64,000 nucleotides of DNA from Siphonodentalium dalli (GCA_032622095.1 CP136069.1:155423043-155487042), one strand, 5' to 3'. Numbered from the stretch's first letter, positions 23,003 through 35,320 are shown. Notes: generated by a model not told the origin, from the sequence alone. Program-made: numbers and translations.

Positions 23003-24090
23003 ACATGGTTTATAATATACAAATGTATACTGTATGGGAAACATCAGAGGTTTACAAAGTAATAAAAACAGTTGATTTGTTCTTTATTCTTGTGGTTATA
23101 TACACATACATGTATTCTAAAAATAAATGTCCTTTACAACGTGGATCAATGAAATGCGGTTGTTGCATTTAAAATGCATTGAGGGTGCATTGTGTCACGC
23201 CACTTTGTAAATGCCTTAATGACAGCATTTAAATTAAATGCACTGCATTGGGAATAATCGCAGTCGCATTGAAATTACCGATCATTGCGCCGAAAAAGTA
23301 TACTAGTATGAACACCCAAATAACGATACGATAGTGTATAGTGTATTTTGCAATTTTAGTTTAAATTTTGTTTAATTTAACTTCACATCTGAATAATTCT
23401 GTGTTATTTTCCCACTCCTGGTGTACATGTATATGTTCGGAATCGGACATTCATGATGTAGTTTTCCATTCAAAATGTAATAAACATAAATAAACACTGT
23501 TGACATTAATTGTTTTATAATCAGAATCTGAGAATCATGATTCTCATTTTGATTCTAGTAAAAAGTCTTGATTCCCTGTAGAAAGTGAAACACTAACATT
23601 TTGATTATTGCAAAAAATATGATGGATTTTAAGGCCCGCATCAAGACATTTGTTTGAATAAATCAAGGTAAATGTGTTAAAATATGAACGCATTTACAAA
23701 TGCGTTGCTCCAAAATCGCAAAGTAGATTCGAACATGTGGTCGCTTTTCTAAGAAATTTGTGAGTGGTCTGTACATGTACATACATGTAAGTTACTTGAC
23801 CAACTACACGAGGAGTCGAGGCACACAATCAATGAGGACGTTTGTACTAAAAAATATTTGTTTACGCAAGGCCAATTTCTTAATTTATATTATGAGCCAA
23901 CAAGACAGATCGTAAATCGCTGTTATATGACAATATATGTGGCCATCATAATGGTCGACAGGCATGACGCCAACAAAAACCAATGTCAGGCCAATATAAA
24001 GAAGTCGCGACTTATTGCTGGTGGAACCTATTAAAGGCATCGTTCCATTTCGTTAATAACAACTTACATGTAACATTCACCTCCACCTCT
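23003..24090. other. No gene seen
   Basis: Non-coding, AT-rich, with short internal repeats around 23130-23290 (TTAAAATGCATTGAGGGTGCA). Confidence 0.35.
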
Positions 24091-25017
24091 TTACTCTTGG
24101 GCTCCAAATAAACATGCATGAACCAGCTGCATGCACGTTTATTATTTTTCTTGGGAAATCCCCCCCCTGCACAGTGCTTATTTGGGTCTGCACGTTTATT
24201 AATATTTTGAAGCTATGAAAATTTAAATCAGCACAAATTCAAGATTTCTATATGATTCAGATGTAAAAATGATCAACACGTCTACATTAGTTACTAGCTA
24301 AACAAGACATTTTGTCATATGTGTATACTTTACTGTGAAATTGCGTTTCTTCCGTTGAACGGATTCTCAAAATGTTTGGTTTTCCAAAAAACAAGGATTC
24401 GAACTGTCTGAACTGAACTCCATGCGTTCGTTTAAATAGATGAATAAATAGTGGGAAAGACATACAATCCTAGTTCATAATGAATTTAAGTATATAAATA
24501 TAAATAATAAACGGCGGATTCAACGTGGTCATGGGTTTTGACCGCGTTAAAAAAATCAGCAAACTCCGCATGAACCCCGAAGTTTGCTGATTTTTTCTCG
24601 CGGTCAAAACCCCATGACCGCATTGAAACCGCCGTTCATTTCTTATATGAATAACACAATTTAAGATTGGTGAATTATTTCTTTTGGTTAATTTAATAAA
24701 CGTACAGGACCAAATAACGATCGTACAGGTGGGAATTTTACCTCGATTTTAATAATCGTACATTAGGCACTCAAGAGTACATATTCAAGTATGTGGCAAA
24801 CCAAAAAAACACCACATGATACATACATGTACCTGTACTACATGTTGACTCGTATACTTGAACCTGCTATAAAAATTATTTGGTTAACCACAGCTGATGT
24901 TTTGCTCAGAGTTCCCCCTGCACTATTATTTGGGTATGTACTTTTATTAACTTTCAATGGAATTTCCCCCCTGCACTATTATTTGGGCCTGCACTTTTAT
25001 TTGGAGCCTGAGAGTAA
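24091..25017. mobile_element. TIR element with GGCTCCAAATAAA ends, containing a nested palindrome
   Basis: Left TTACTCTTGGGCTCCAAATA and right TATTTGGAGCCTGAGAGTAA are complementary ends. Inside both ends are additional CCCCCCTGCAC and TTATTTGGGTCTGCAC modules. At 24508-24637 there is a separate palindrome with arms of about 55 bp (AACGGCGGATTCAACGTGGT; AAATCAGCAAACT). No coding region recognised. Confidence 0.6.
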
Positions 25018-25055
25018 GTTGCATTGACATTTATTTTCACGAATTACCATGCCAA

Positions 25056-25719
25056 GGCCAAAGAAAAAAGATTGTATGTTTCCGGTAACATAGCGAAAAA
25101 ATTAGGGTAGGTAGGTAGGGAATTTTTTTTATTTTGATATTTTTTATCCAGCTGCAGAAATATTGAACTACCTCGACCAAAGTGACATAAAATGCCAACC
25201 CGTGCCATGGGGAAAGTATTACTTGATCAACACAGTGGAAATATACATTAAGATTGATAAAAAATCAAACTTACTTCATGCTTACGTATGTTTTTTATTA
25301 TTCACATACCACATTTTCATAAATTTGGCTATAAACTTGGTACAAAATTGATGTCACTAACTTTTTATAAGAATTTTACTAATAATACCGCCATTATACC
25401 GTACATGTATTGTGACGATTACATCCCATTGTCTGGGGGTAGCCAGTACGCCCACCGAGCATGCCTGGTTTTTGGAAACAGTAGCTACATGTATACCCCT
25501 AATATATGCAGTGATAACCTCTTTACATGTATATATACAGATACACACCCACCATGTCTGTTGATAGTGTTCCATAAGTCCCAAACAAGACATAAAGCAG
25601 GCAGGAGATCCACTCTCAGGAAATTAAAATTGCGAAAATATCAATAAAAAGTTTAGGGTCGGCGGGTTATTTTTAGGGTCGGTCGATGTACGGAAACATA
25701 GTATCTTTTTTCTTTGGCC
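25056..25719. mobile_element. TIR element with GGCCAAAGAAAAAAGAT ends
   Basis: Left GGCCAAAGAAAAAAGATTGT and right ATCTTTTTTCTTTGGCC are inverted, extending to TATGTTTCCGG / CGGAAACATA. The GGGTAGGTAGG and GGGTCGGCGGG blocks inside each end do not match precisely. About 664 bp; the target duplication is not clear. Confidence 0.65.
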
Positions 25720-25894
25720 TAAGGAACATTGCAACTGGTTTGAAGTAACATGACCGCGTTGCGTCAACACTGGAACTGCATTGATGGTAATTTTCAACAT
25801 GGTCTCACTGAGGTTCTATCAAATATAAATACTAGTATGGTTGAGGGAGACAATTATTTTGAGAATATGTGAACCTGTGTTAACATGAGCCTAA

Positions 25895-26243
25895 GGCGAC
25901 ACCAATTTTTAAGTCTGGTTTACGAACACCTCCTACAAAATTTAACTTTTTTTGTCCCAAAATAATTTACACGCGTACTGATTTTCATGTGCTGTCGCAT
26001 CCGGTTCTGCTTATGATCATTTACAGTTTCATGTATTTCATGACAAGATATGTCTTGTTTGGTTTGAACAGAATTTCATTCAAAAACATTTTTTCACAAT
26101 TTTTGTAAAATTTATGTAAAATTCCACGATTTACTTGATATAAATTGGGGGGACAATCTTTTTTATTTTTATTTTTTTCCCTCCTGCATCTACTTTTTTT
26201 CTCCCCACATTATCGTAAACCAGACTTAAAAATTGGTGTCGCT
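25895..26243 (-). mobile_element. Harbinger-type MITE, copy 2 (inverted relative to copy 1)
   Basis: Same family as 18601-18975 in reverse orientation: the CCTCCTAC and GCATCCGGTTCTGCTTATGA blocks appear in complement order. TAA target duplications at 25892-25894 and 26244-26246. 349 bp. Confidence 0.8.
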
Positions 26244-26384
26244 TAAATATCATCTGATGGAGTCAAAATCATTGAACCGTCACTTATGCATGCACATGTA
26301 GTCTTGATGTTGAGTCTGGCTATCAATATACTTTATATCACCATCAGTACTTACTACATGTACAGACCCCTTACTATCGTGGAT

Positions 26385-27102
26385 CAATCTGAATCTGAAT
26401 GGTTACGCTGCAGATCCCAATTCTGGTAATTTCGCAGCGGGCGAGAGAGTCTCAGATCTTTTCCTTCAGCGCACTCTTGAAGGAATCCACAGGCTGTTGT
26501 TGTAGGATTAAGGATTCCTCCAGCTGATTCCAGTCGCATATAGTTCGAACAAATGTGGAATTAGCAAATTGAGCTGACACGTATGGTATAGCCTCGTAAC
26601 ACTGACTGTTGTTCCTTATTAGGTGCCGAGGAATTTGGCTGGTGACGTAGCCTGTCATAACTTTGCTATGCGATCTAAGACGCCTTGTTTCGGGTGTAAA
26701 GTATTGATTAGGGGGTATAGCCTGGACCAATCCGCCCACCACCTTACTCATGAATCCCAGCCGATTTATTTTCCGCCGTTTCGGCAATGTTGGTAAATCT
26801 AGCTCGTAGAGGATCTTGGTCATATATCCATCTTCTTTGCTCTTATAGTCTCTTTTAATGAAACGGGCTGCTCTACGCTGGATTCTTTCCAGCTTGTCGA
26901 TGTGATTTTGTTGGTAGGGGTCCCAGATGGTGTCTGCGTAGTCCGTGATCTTCAATGTCAAACCTCTCAATTCTTCTTCTTCTGGACAGGTGCATGAGCA
27001 GGCCACTGGCACTACATCATGCTTGTACCGGTACCACAAATTCAATTTTGAGACAATATTTTGGTTATGGCCAGATGGCCAGGTAGCTGAGGTACTGTTC
27101 AA
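26385..27102 (-). pseudogene. 5'-truncated L2/CR1-type retrotransposon (RT C-terminus)
   Basis: The minus-strand frame contains DYADTIWDPYQQNHIDKLER, IQRRAARFIKRDYKSKE, RRKINRLGFMSKVV and TFVRTICDWNQLEE. This is the conserved region after the RT palm (AxxVWDPY ... LExVQRRAARF ... RTIxxWNxL) in L2/CR1-type elements. It ends at 26452, about 70 bp before a CTGAATCTGAAT tail near 26390. Upstream of DYADTIW (above about 26950) the frame continues into unrelated sequence, so the annotated Met is not biological. The insertion is 5'-truncated, lacking endonuclease and RT motifs. It lies in the phosphatase intron on the same strand. Confidence 0.8.
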
Positions 27103-27699
27103 TACTATAGTTGATCCGTTTCGTTACCGTAACTTAATTCTTACTGTTCCGGGAATTGAAATATTTTTTGTCACATGAAATTCAGTCTTTTTCGATATTT
27201 GCGCACATCCATGCGGAAAAATCGGCGAATCTTATATATAAGTCCACAGTTTATCCGTTTGTAGCCAATACACCATTTCCTTCTGTCAATCCGCGTTGAT
27301 TCGCGACAAAATTAACTCAAAACACCACAAGGAATTATCCGCTCTTCATTTTGAAGAACGGTAACTAAAAGTTAAGATTGTAATTTGGCTGCAGAAACGA
27401 AACGAAACGAATTTTGAAACACAATAATTGTATTCACTAATATTTTCCTGTTGGTATATGGTCTACTATAGTATATGCAATCATTTATTTGAAATAATAA
27501 GTATCACTTAGAGAATAATTCTTACTGATAATTAGAAATATCTTTATTTTGTATCCCTTTAATATTAAATAATGGCCCTGAAAATTGTCTGTTTGTCAGT
27601 TTAATGTTCACTAATTATAGCTAGGCTGTTAGATAAAGTATGATATTGCTTCATTTGTCCGGGGTAGTGTATTGTCATACTGTCATAATAAACTTCAAG
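27103..27699. other. No gene seen
   Basis: AT-rich sequence between the retrotransposon relic and the minisatellite. No recognised feature. Confidence 0.35.
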
Positions 27700-29533
27700 T
27701 AATAAGGTAACTACTCGTCAATGATGCTTGAATACATAAATGATTAATAAGGTAACAACTACCCGTCAATGATCGACGTCTTAATATAGAAAGGTTTTAT
27801 AAGGTAACTAACTACACGGCAATGGTACTTATTATAGAAGGTTAATAATTTAACTTCTTGTCAATGATGCTTTAATATAGAAAGGGTTAATAAGGTAACT
27901 ACACGTCAATAATGCTTTAGTGTAGAAATGGTTACTAAGGTAACTACATGTCAATGATGCTTTAATAAAGAAAGGGTTAATAAGATAAAGTTCTACACGT
28001 CAATGATGCTTAAATATAGAAAGGACTAATAGGGTAACTACACGTCAATGATGTTTTAATATAGAAAGGGTTATATGGTAATTACACGCCAATGGTGCTT
28101 TAATATAGAAAGGGTTAATATGGTAACTACCGTCCATGATGCTTTAATATAGAACTGGCTACTATGATACCTACATGTCAATGATGCTTTATTGTAGAAA
28201 GGGTTAATAATGTAACTAATCACCAATGATACTCATTATAAAAAGGGTTAATAAGGTAACTACCTGTCAATTATTGCTTCAACGTAGAAGGGTTAATAAG
28301 GTAATTACACGCCAATGGTGCTTTAATATAGAAAGGGTTAATATGGTAACTATCAGTCAATGATGCTTTAATATAGAAAGTGTTATAATATGGTAACTGC
28401 ACGTCAATGATACTTTGATACAAAAATGGTTAATAAGGAAGGTAATTACCCGTCAATGGCGCTTTAATATAGAAATGGTTTATAATGTAACTACTCACCA
28501 ATGATACTTAGTATAGAAAGGGTTGTTTAATATAACTACCTGTCAATTAATGCTTTAATATAGAAAGGGTTAATAAGGTAACTACACACCAATGATACTT
28601 AGTATAGAAAGGGTTAGTAAGGTAACTACACGACAATGATACTTTAGTATATAGAGGGTTAATTAGGCAACTACCCGTCAACGATGCTTTAATATAGAAA
28701 GGGTTAACATGGTAACTACACGTCAATGATATTTTAATAAAGAAAGGGCTAATAAGGTAACTACATGTCAATGCTGCTTTAATACAGAAATGGTTAATAA
28801 GGTAACTTCACGTCAATGATGCTTTAATATAGAAAGGGTTAATAATGTAACAACTCACCAATGATACTTAGTATAGAACGGGTTAATAAGATAACTACCC
28901 AGCAATAATGATGCTTTAATATAGAAAGGGTTATAATAAGGTAACTACAAGTCAATGATGCTTTAATACATAAATGGTTAATAAGGTAACTACCCGCCAA
29001 TGGCGCTTTAATATAGAAAGGGTTAATAATGCAACTACTCACCAATGATACTTAGTATAGAAAGGGTTAATAAGGTAACTACCTGTCAATTAATGCTTTA
29101 ATATAGAAAGGGTTAATAACGTAACTACACGCCAACGGTACTTAGTATAGAAAGGGTTAATAAGGTAACTATATACGACAATGATACTTTGGTATATACA
29201 GAGTTAAGGAGCCAACTACCCGTCAATGATGCTATACTATAGAAAGGGTTAACATTGTAACTACACATCAATGATATTTTAATATAGAAAGGGTTAATAA
29301 GGTAACTACACGTCAATGGTGCTTTAATAAAGAAAGGGTTAATAAGGTAACTTCACATCAATGGTGCTTTTATATAGAAAGGGTTAATAATGTAACTACT
29401 CACCAATGTTACTTAGTATAGAAAGTGTTAATAAGGTAACTAACTACCTGTCAATTAATGATTTAATATAGAAAGGGTTAATAAGGTAACTACACGCCAA
29501 TGATGCTGTAATATAGAAAGGGTTAATAATGTG
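27700..29533 (+). repeat. 45-bp minisatellite, about 40 copies
   Basis: Unit approximately GGTAACTACACGTCAATGAT + GCTTTAATATAGAAAGGGTT + AATAA (45 bp). Variants are CACCAATGATACTTAGTATA and CCTGTCAATTAATGC. Units are diverged and sometimes 1-3 bp longer. Because 45 is a multiple of three, long repetitive frames (about 15 residues per unit, rich in SYLINPFYIK-like text) appear on the minus strand; they are not credible proteins. Confidence 0.9.
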
Positions 29534-29559
29534 ACTTCAATGCAGATTATACAGTTTAA

Positions 29560-29890
29560 CAAAATACCACAGGTGTATATATCCGGGTGAACACTGTAGT
29601 AAATATCTGGGCGAAACCCTGGTGTAAATACCTGGGTGTAAATACTCCGGATAACCGTCTAAATACCCGGGTTTGACAGCGTCTTCTAAATTATATCCGC
29701 AAAAACCCGGGTAAACTGGGGTTTATACCTAACATATATAGAAAACACCTGGGTAAATCTATATAAATCCCTGATTTACCTGGGTGTAACCTGGGTGTGA
29801 CCTGGGTGGAACCAGGGTAAAACCTATATGTACCGGGGTATACCTAGGTAAACACCAAGATTTACCCAGGTACATTTTTATATGGGTATC
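29560..29890. repeat. CCTGGGT-rich element end, inverted partner of 16304-17028
   Basis: Many ACCTGGGT and TAAATACC units, ending TTTACCCAGGTACATTTTTA and TATGGGTA, the reverse complement of the start of the 16.3-kb element. No coding content. Confidence 0.65.
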
Positions 29891-30251
29891 CACACGTACG
29901 TGCAACTTATAACGTGTGTTACCCTTACCAATGGAAGGCACCTGGCTTATCGACATGGCCATTGCACCTATATGCATATGATTAACCCGTTTAGATGTTT
30001 TGTGTCCAACATGTGGAATACGAATAATCCAATCTTCTGATACCGAATGAGAGCTTCTGGCGATTGTGTGTGTGCGGGTGATTGTAACTCTGACGTCACA
30101 TGATAACATGTCACGTGATTCTACCAACGTGTTGTCTATAAGCGGCTGACTTGTGCGAGTATGACTTCCTCTACATGTAAACACGGGGTATAATTCTATT
30201 CTTGAAACATTTTGTTCTAACTCAATGGTTCCACATCGAAGTGTCTATTCG

Positions 30252-30305
30252 CCATCGGATGGCAAATAGCGATTCTACCGATATGCGCTATTTGCCATCC
30301 GATGG
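30252..30305. repeat. Perfect 20-bp hairpin
   Basis: CCATCGGATGGCAAATAGCG (30252-30271) and its complement (30286-30305) with a 14-nt loop. The GGATGGCAAATA core also occurs in each unit of the satellite that starts 80 bp downstream. Confidence 0.8.
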
Positions 30306-30384
30306 TATTTTAAAGAAAATAAAACATATCATATCATCACAATACGCTATTATAATGATGATTCATACCGCCTTCGTGATAATT

Positions 30385-33241
30385 AGGCCCAGTTGACCGT
30401 CGGTTGACACCTACAGATATCCTGGGAGGATGGAAAATAAGAAATCGACCAATTTTGAAGGAAATTTCCTATAGTTTGAACATTTAGTGGCACAAACTGT
30501 CACTATATGGTCACATAATCACCATTTCTACCCGCCTTACCGAAAACCCGGACCAGTTGACCGTCGGTTGACCACCCACAGATATCCTGGGGGGATGGCA
30601 AATAAGAAATCGACTAATTTTGAAGGAAATTTCGTATAGTTTGAACATTTAGTGGCACAAACTGTCACTATATGGTCACATAATCACCATTTCTACCCGC
30701 CTTACCGAAAACCCGGACCAGTTGACCGTCGGTTGACCACCCACAGATATCCTGGGGGGGTTGGCAAATAAGAAGTCGACCAATTTTGAAGGAAATTTCG
30801 TATAGTTTGAACATTTAGTGGAACAAGCTGTCGCTATATGACCACATAATCACCATTTCTACCCGCCTTACCGAAAACCCGGACTAGTTGACCGTCGGTT
30901 TACCACCCACAGATATTCTGGGGGGATGGCAAATAATAAATCGACCAATTTTGAAGGAAATTTCGTATATTTTGAACATTTAGTGGCACAAGCTGTCGCT
31001 ATATGGCCACATAATCACCATTTCTACCCGCCTTACCGAAAACCCGGACCAGTTGACCGTCGGTTTACCACCCACAGATATCCTGGGGGATGGCAAATAA
31101 GAAATCGACCAATTTTGAAGGAAATTTCGTATAGTTTGAACATTTAGTGGCACAAGCTGTCGCTATATGGCCACATATTCACAATTTCTACTCGCCTTAC
31201 TGAAAACCGGACCAGTTGACCGTCGGTTGACCACCTACATATATCCTGGGGGGATGGCAAATAAGAAATCGACCAATTTTGAAGGAAATTTCGTATAGTT
31301 TGAACATTTAGTGGCACAAGCTGTCGCTATATGGCCACATAATCACCATTTCTACCCGCCTTACCGAAAACCCGAACCAGTTGACCGTCAGTTGACCACC
31401 CACAGATATCCTGGGGGATGGCAAATAAGAAATCGACCAATTTTGAAGGAAATTTCGTATAGTTTGAACATTTAGTGGCACAAGCTGTCGCTATATGGTC
31501 ACATAATCACCAATTCTACCCGCCTTACCGAAAACCCGGACCAGTTGACCGCCGGTTGACCACCCACAGATATCCTGGGGGATGGCAAATAAGAAATCGA
31601 CCAATTTTGAAGGAAATTTCGTATATTTTGAACATTTAGTGGCACAAGCTGTCGCTATATGGCCACATAATCACCATTTCTACCCGCCTTACCGAAAACC
31701 CGGACCAGTTGACCGTCGGTTTACCACCCACAGATATCCTGGGGGATGGCAAATAAGAAATCGACCAATTTTGAAGGAAATTTCGTATAGTTTGAACATT
31801 TAGTGGCACAAGCTGTCGCTATATGGCAACATATTCACAATTTCTACTCGCCTTACTGAAAACCGGACCAGTTGACCGTCGGTTGACCACCTACATATAT
31901 CCTGGGGGGATGGCAAATAAGAAATCGACCAATTTTGAAGGAAATTTCGTATAGTTTGAACATTTAGTGGCACAAGCTGTCGCTATATGGCCACATAATC
32001 ACCATTTCTAGCCGCCTTACCGAAAACCCGAACCAGTTGACCGTCAGTTGACCACCCACAGATATCCTGGGGGATGGCAAATAAGAAATCGACCAATTTT
32101 GAAGGAAATTTCGTATAGTTTGAACATTTAGTGGCACAAGCTGTCGCTATATGGTCACATAATCACCATTTCTACCCGCATTACTGAAAACCCTGACCAG
32201 TTGACCGTCGGTTGACCACCTACAGATATCCTGGGGGATGGCAAATAAGAAATCGACCAATTTTGAAGGAAATTTCGTATAGTTTGAACATTTAGTGGCA
32301 CAAGCTGTCGCTATATGGTCACATAATCACCAATTCTACCCGCCTTACCGAAAACCCGGACCAGTTGACCGCCGGTTGACCACCCACAGATATCCTGGGG
32401 GGATGGCAAATAAGAAATCGACCAATTTTGAAGGAAATTTCGTATAGTTTGAACATTTAGTGGCACAAGCTGTCGCTATATGGTCACATAATCACCAATT
32501 CTACCCGCCTTACCGAAAACCCGGACCAGTTGACCGCCGGTTGACCACCCACAGATATCCTGGGGGGATGGCAAATAAGAAATCGACCAATTTTGAAAGA
32601 AATTTCGTATATTTTGAACATTTAGTGGCACAAGCTGTCGCTATATGGCCACATAATCACCATTTCTACCCGCCTTACCGAAAACCCGGACCAGTTGACC
32701 GTCGGTTTACCACCCACAGATATCCTGGGGGATGGCAAATAAGAAATCGACCAATTTTGAAGGAAATTTCGTATAGTTTGAACATTTAGTGGCACAAGCT
32801 GTCGCTATATGGCCACATATTCACAATTTCTACTCGCCTTACTGAAAACCAGACCAGTTGACCGTCGGTTGACCACCTACATATATCCTGGGGGGATGGC
32901 AAATAAGAAATCGACCAATTTTGAAGGAAATTTCGTATAGTTTGAACATTTAGTGGCACAAGCTGTCGCTAAATGGCCACATAATCACCATTTCTACCCG
33001 CATTACTGAAAACCCTGACCAGTTGACCGTCGGTTGACCACCTACAGATATCCTGGGGGATTGGCAAATAAGAAATCGACCAATTTTGAAGGAAATTTCG
33101 TATAGTTTGAACATTTAGTGGCACAAGCTGTCGCTATATGGTCACATAATCACCAATTCTACCCGCCTTACCGAAAACCCGGACCAGTTGACCGCCGGTT
33201 GACCACCCACAGATATCCTGGGGGGATGGCAAATAAGAAAT
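30385..33241 (+). repeat. 164-bp satellite, about 17 units with higher-order structure
   Basis: Each unit contains GACCAGTTGACCGTCGGTTG, CACAGATATCCTGGGG, GGCAAATAAGAAATCGACCA, TTGAAGGAAATTTCGTATAG and AAGCTGTCGCTATATGG. Units are about 95% alike. The variant GTATATTTTGAAC recurs at 30926, 31582 and 32568 (spacings 656 and 986, that is 4 and 6 units), each time followed by the ACATATTCACAATTTCTACT variant unit. The last unit is cut inside AATAAGAAA at 33241. Identical frames of about 73 codons over the recurring dimers are artefacts. Confidence 0.92.
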
Positions 33242-34203
33242 AAGTGCACATCCATGGCATCGACACCATAGCAACACACGTGCGTTTGGGCTTAACCTGC
33301 CTATTATTTGATAGCCGAAGTGTTTAAATAATAACATTATGTTCATATTCGCATTGAGGGTCTTTATAAGATTTCCAATACATTGCACAAAATATGGGGA
33401 GCCAAAATAACTATAGTTCAAAGATTCACTTCACTCCTGGAATAATGAAAATATCTCATGACCATAAGTGATGGAAAGGGCTTTATTGCACACCCAATGG
33501 CTTATTTGTGCGAAATACAGCAAAATACAGAAGATTTCAAACGTTCAATAAACGATTGTGTATTGTTCTTGAACAATACAAACCGATTACGTCAACGTCA
33601 TTGGCGACGTTTTACCACAGTCAATTTCTTTACTAAATTGTTAGGTTCTACATTAAGGACACATGTGTTCAATTAAATAAACAACATATATGGTAGACCT
33701 AAATGTTTATATATTACAAGCTACAATCATCAGAGTGTGCAATAAACATAGAAGAACACAGCTTTGTGAACATGTTAACGTAATTGCACTCGTTTGTCAT
33801 GCCGCGAGGTAAAACTCGAACCTCCGGTTCTCATTTTACTATCGCGTCACAACAAACTCGTGCAATAACGTTATCATGTTCACACAATTGTGTCGTACTA
33901 TCTATGTATTCACTTCACTCCTGGAATAATGAAAATATCTCATGACTATAAGTGATGGAAAGGGCTATCTCTGCCTTAATATTTATATAATTATCATGAC
34001 ATAACCAAGCAGAATGTTGCGAGTAAGTTGCGAGTAAGTTGCGTGTCACTAAGTTTATTTTATAATCGGCTTATATATACCACGCCACATTGCGCCATTT
34101 ACAATTTCACGACGTGAAGTCCTTTTTCGCCGAGTATATGAACACATGTCATATATAGCGACACACTGTAGCTTAAACGCAGTTGGTCCGTGTGAACTTG
34201 AAT
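33242..34203. repeat. Non-coding region with 59-bp direct repeats and a central inverted repeat
   Basis: 33424-33482 and 33908-33966 are near-identical direct repeats (TTCACTTCACTCCTGGAATA, TCATGACCATAAGTGATGGA), 484 bp apart. Between them 33765-33797 and 33852-33884 are inverted (TGTGAACATGTTAACG ... ACTCGTTTGT). No gene is seen in the surrounding sequence. Confidence 0.6.
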
Positions 34204-35320
34204 CTCATATATATTTTGAAGACCTCTGCATGTCTGTCTGTCTGTTTGTCTGTTTGTCTGTCATTAATACAAATCTACGATTCTCGACCGATCGGGACGA
34301 AACTTGGTACGTGTGTGTAGTTTGACCAGGCGGTCGTCGTTGTCGTATTGGCGAGCCCGTGCGACACCCGTGCAGCGCATGCGCAGACGAGATCTCGGAA
34401 ACGGGTGGAACTATCGACTTGACATTTGCTATGTGAATGTATCTTGCCCCGGATACGAATTTTATCGGGTCGCCGAGCCCGTGCGACGCCAGCTTCGCGC
34501 ATGCGCAGACCAGATCTCGGAAACGGGTGGCGCGATCGGGACGAAACTTGGTACGTGTGTGTAGTTTGACCAGGCGGTCAATATCAGCTCATCAGATTTC
34601 AGATCCGAGATCAACTTTTCACGTGCCGAGGTCAAATCTGTTTTTACGCCGTTTTGCGCTAATATATTTCAGTTCGGTGCTCACAAATCGATTCGATATA
34701 GCGCGAATAATAAATTGCCAGTCATATAATTTGCATGGTTAGAATCTGTGGCGCTTCCTCTTTCCAACGATATATCACAGCCTGTGTCCGTTTAAAGTTT
34801 CTACCTTAATTATCCGGAAGAACGCAGGACCATGCTTCGGTCATCGAAAAACATTCCGTGAATCTATTACGCCGTCAAGAGATCGTGACGTGATCGCGTT
34901 TAACTCTTAACCGCGCGGCCGATGTCGCGTTAACTCATCACCGGCCGAGGTATCCGCAAATCAGACCAGATCTCGGAAACGGGTGGAGCTATCGACTTGA
35001 AATTTGGTATGTGAATTTATCTTGCCCAGGATACGAATTTTATCGGTTCGCGGAGCCCGTGCGACGCCAGATTCGCGCATGCGCAGACGAGATCTCGGAA
35101 ACGGGTGGATCTATCGACTTGAAATTTGGTATGTGAATGTATCTTGCCCCGGATACGAATTTTATCGGGTCGCCGAGCCCGTGCGACGCCAGCTTCGCGC
35201 ATGCGCAGACCAGATCTCGGAAACGGGTAGAGCTATCGACTTAAAATTTGGTTTTTGAATAGCTATCGACTTGAAATTTGGTTTTTGAATAGCCCGGACA
35301 ACGTCGGGCTCATCGGCTAG
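34204..35320 (-). repeat. Modular CTAGC repeat (122-bp core family), inverted copy
   Basis: Reads as the reverse complement of the 55-60 kb elements: tail (AGGTCTTCAAAATATATAT in complement) at 34204, GACA/CAAA microsatellite, the CGTCCCGATCGGTCGAGAAT block, core units with TCTGCGCATGCGCG, and the head CTAGCCGATGAGCCCGACG ending at 35320. A stretch at about 34600-34950 without core units interrupts it. Confidence 0.85.

Noticed and set aside
30926-32789. Three near-identical frames of about 73 codons
   Set aside because: They simply read across satellite dimers; unit length 164 shifts frame and no protein feature is conserved.
27700-33241. Possible CRISPR-like array
   Set aside because: The repeats are contiguous without unique spacers and lie in a eukaryotic context.
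33800-33850. tRNA-like B-box (GGTTCGAGTTTTACC on the minus strand)
   Set aside because: No cloverleaf can be drawn: the T-arm pairing and a correctly spaced A box are missing.
34275-34502. Minus-strand frame starting MREAGVARARRPDK
   Set aside because: Within the inverted modular repeat; identical frames recur in every copy.
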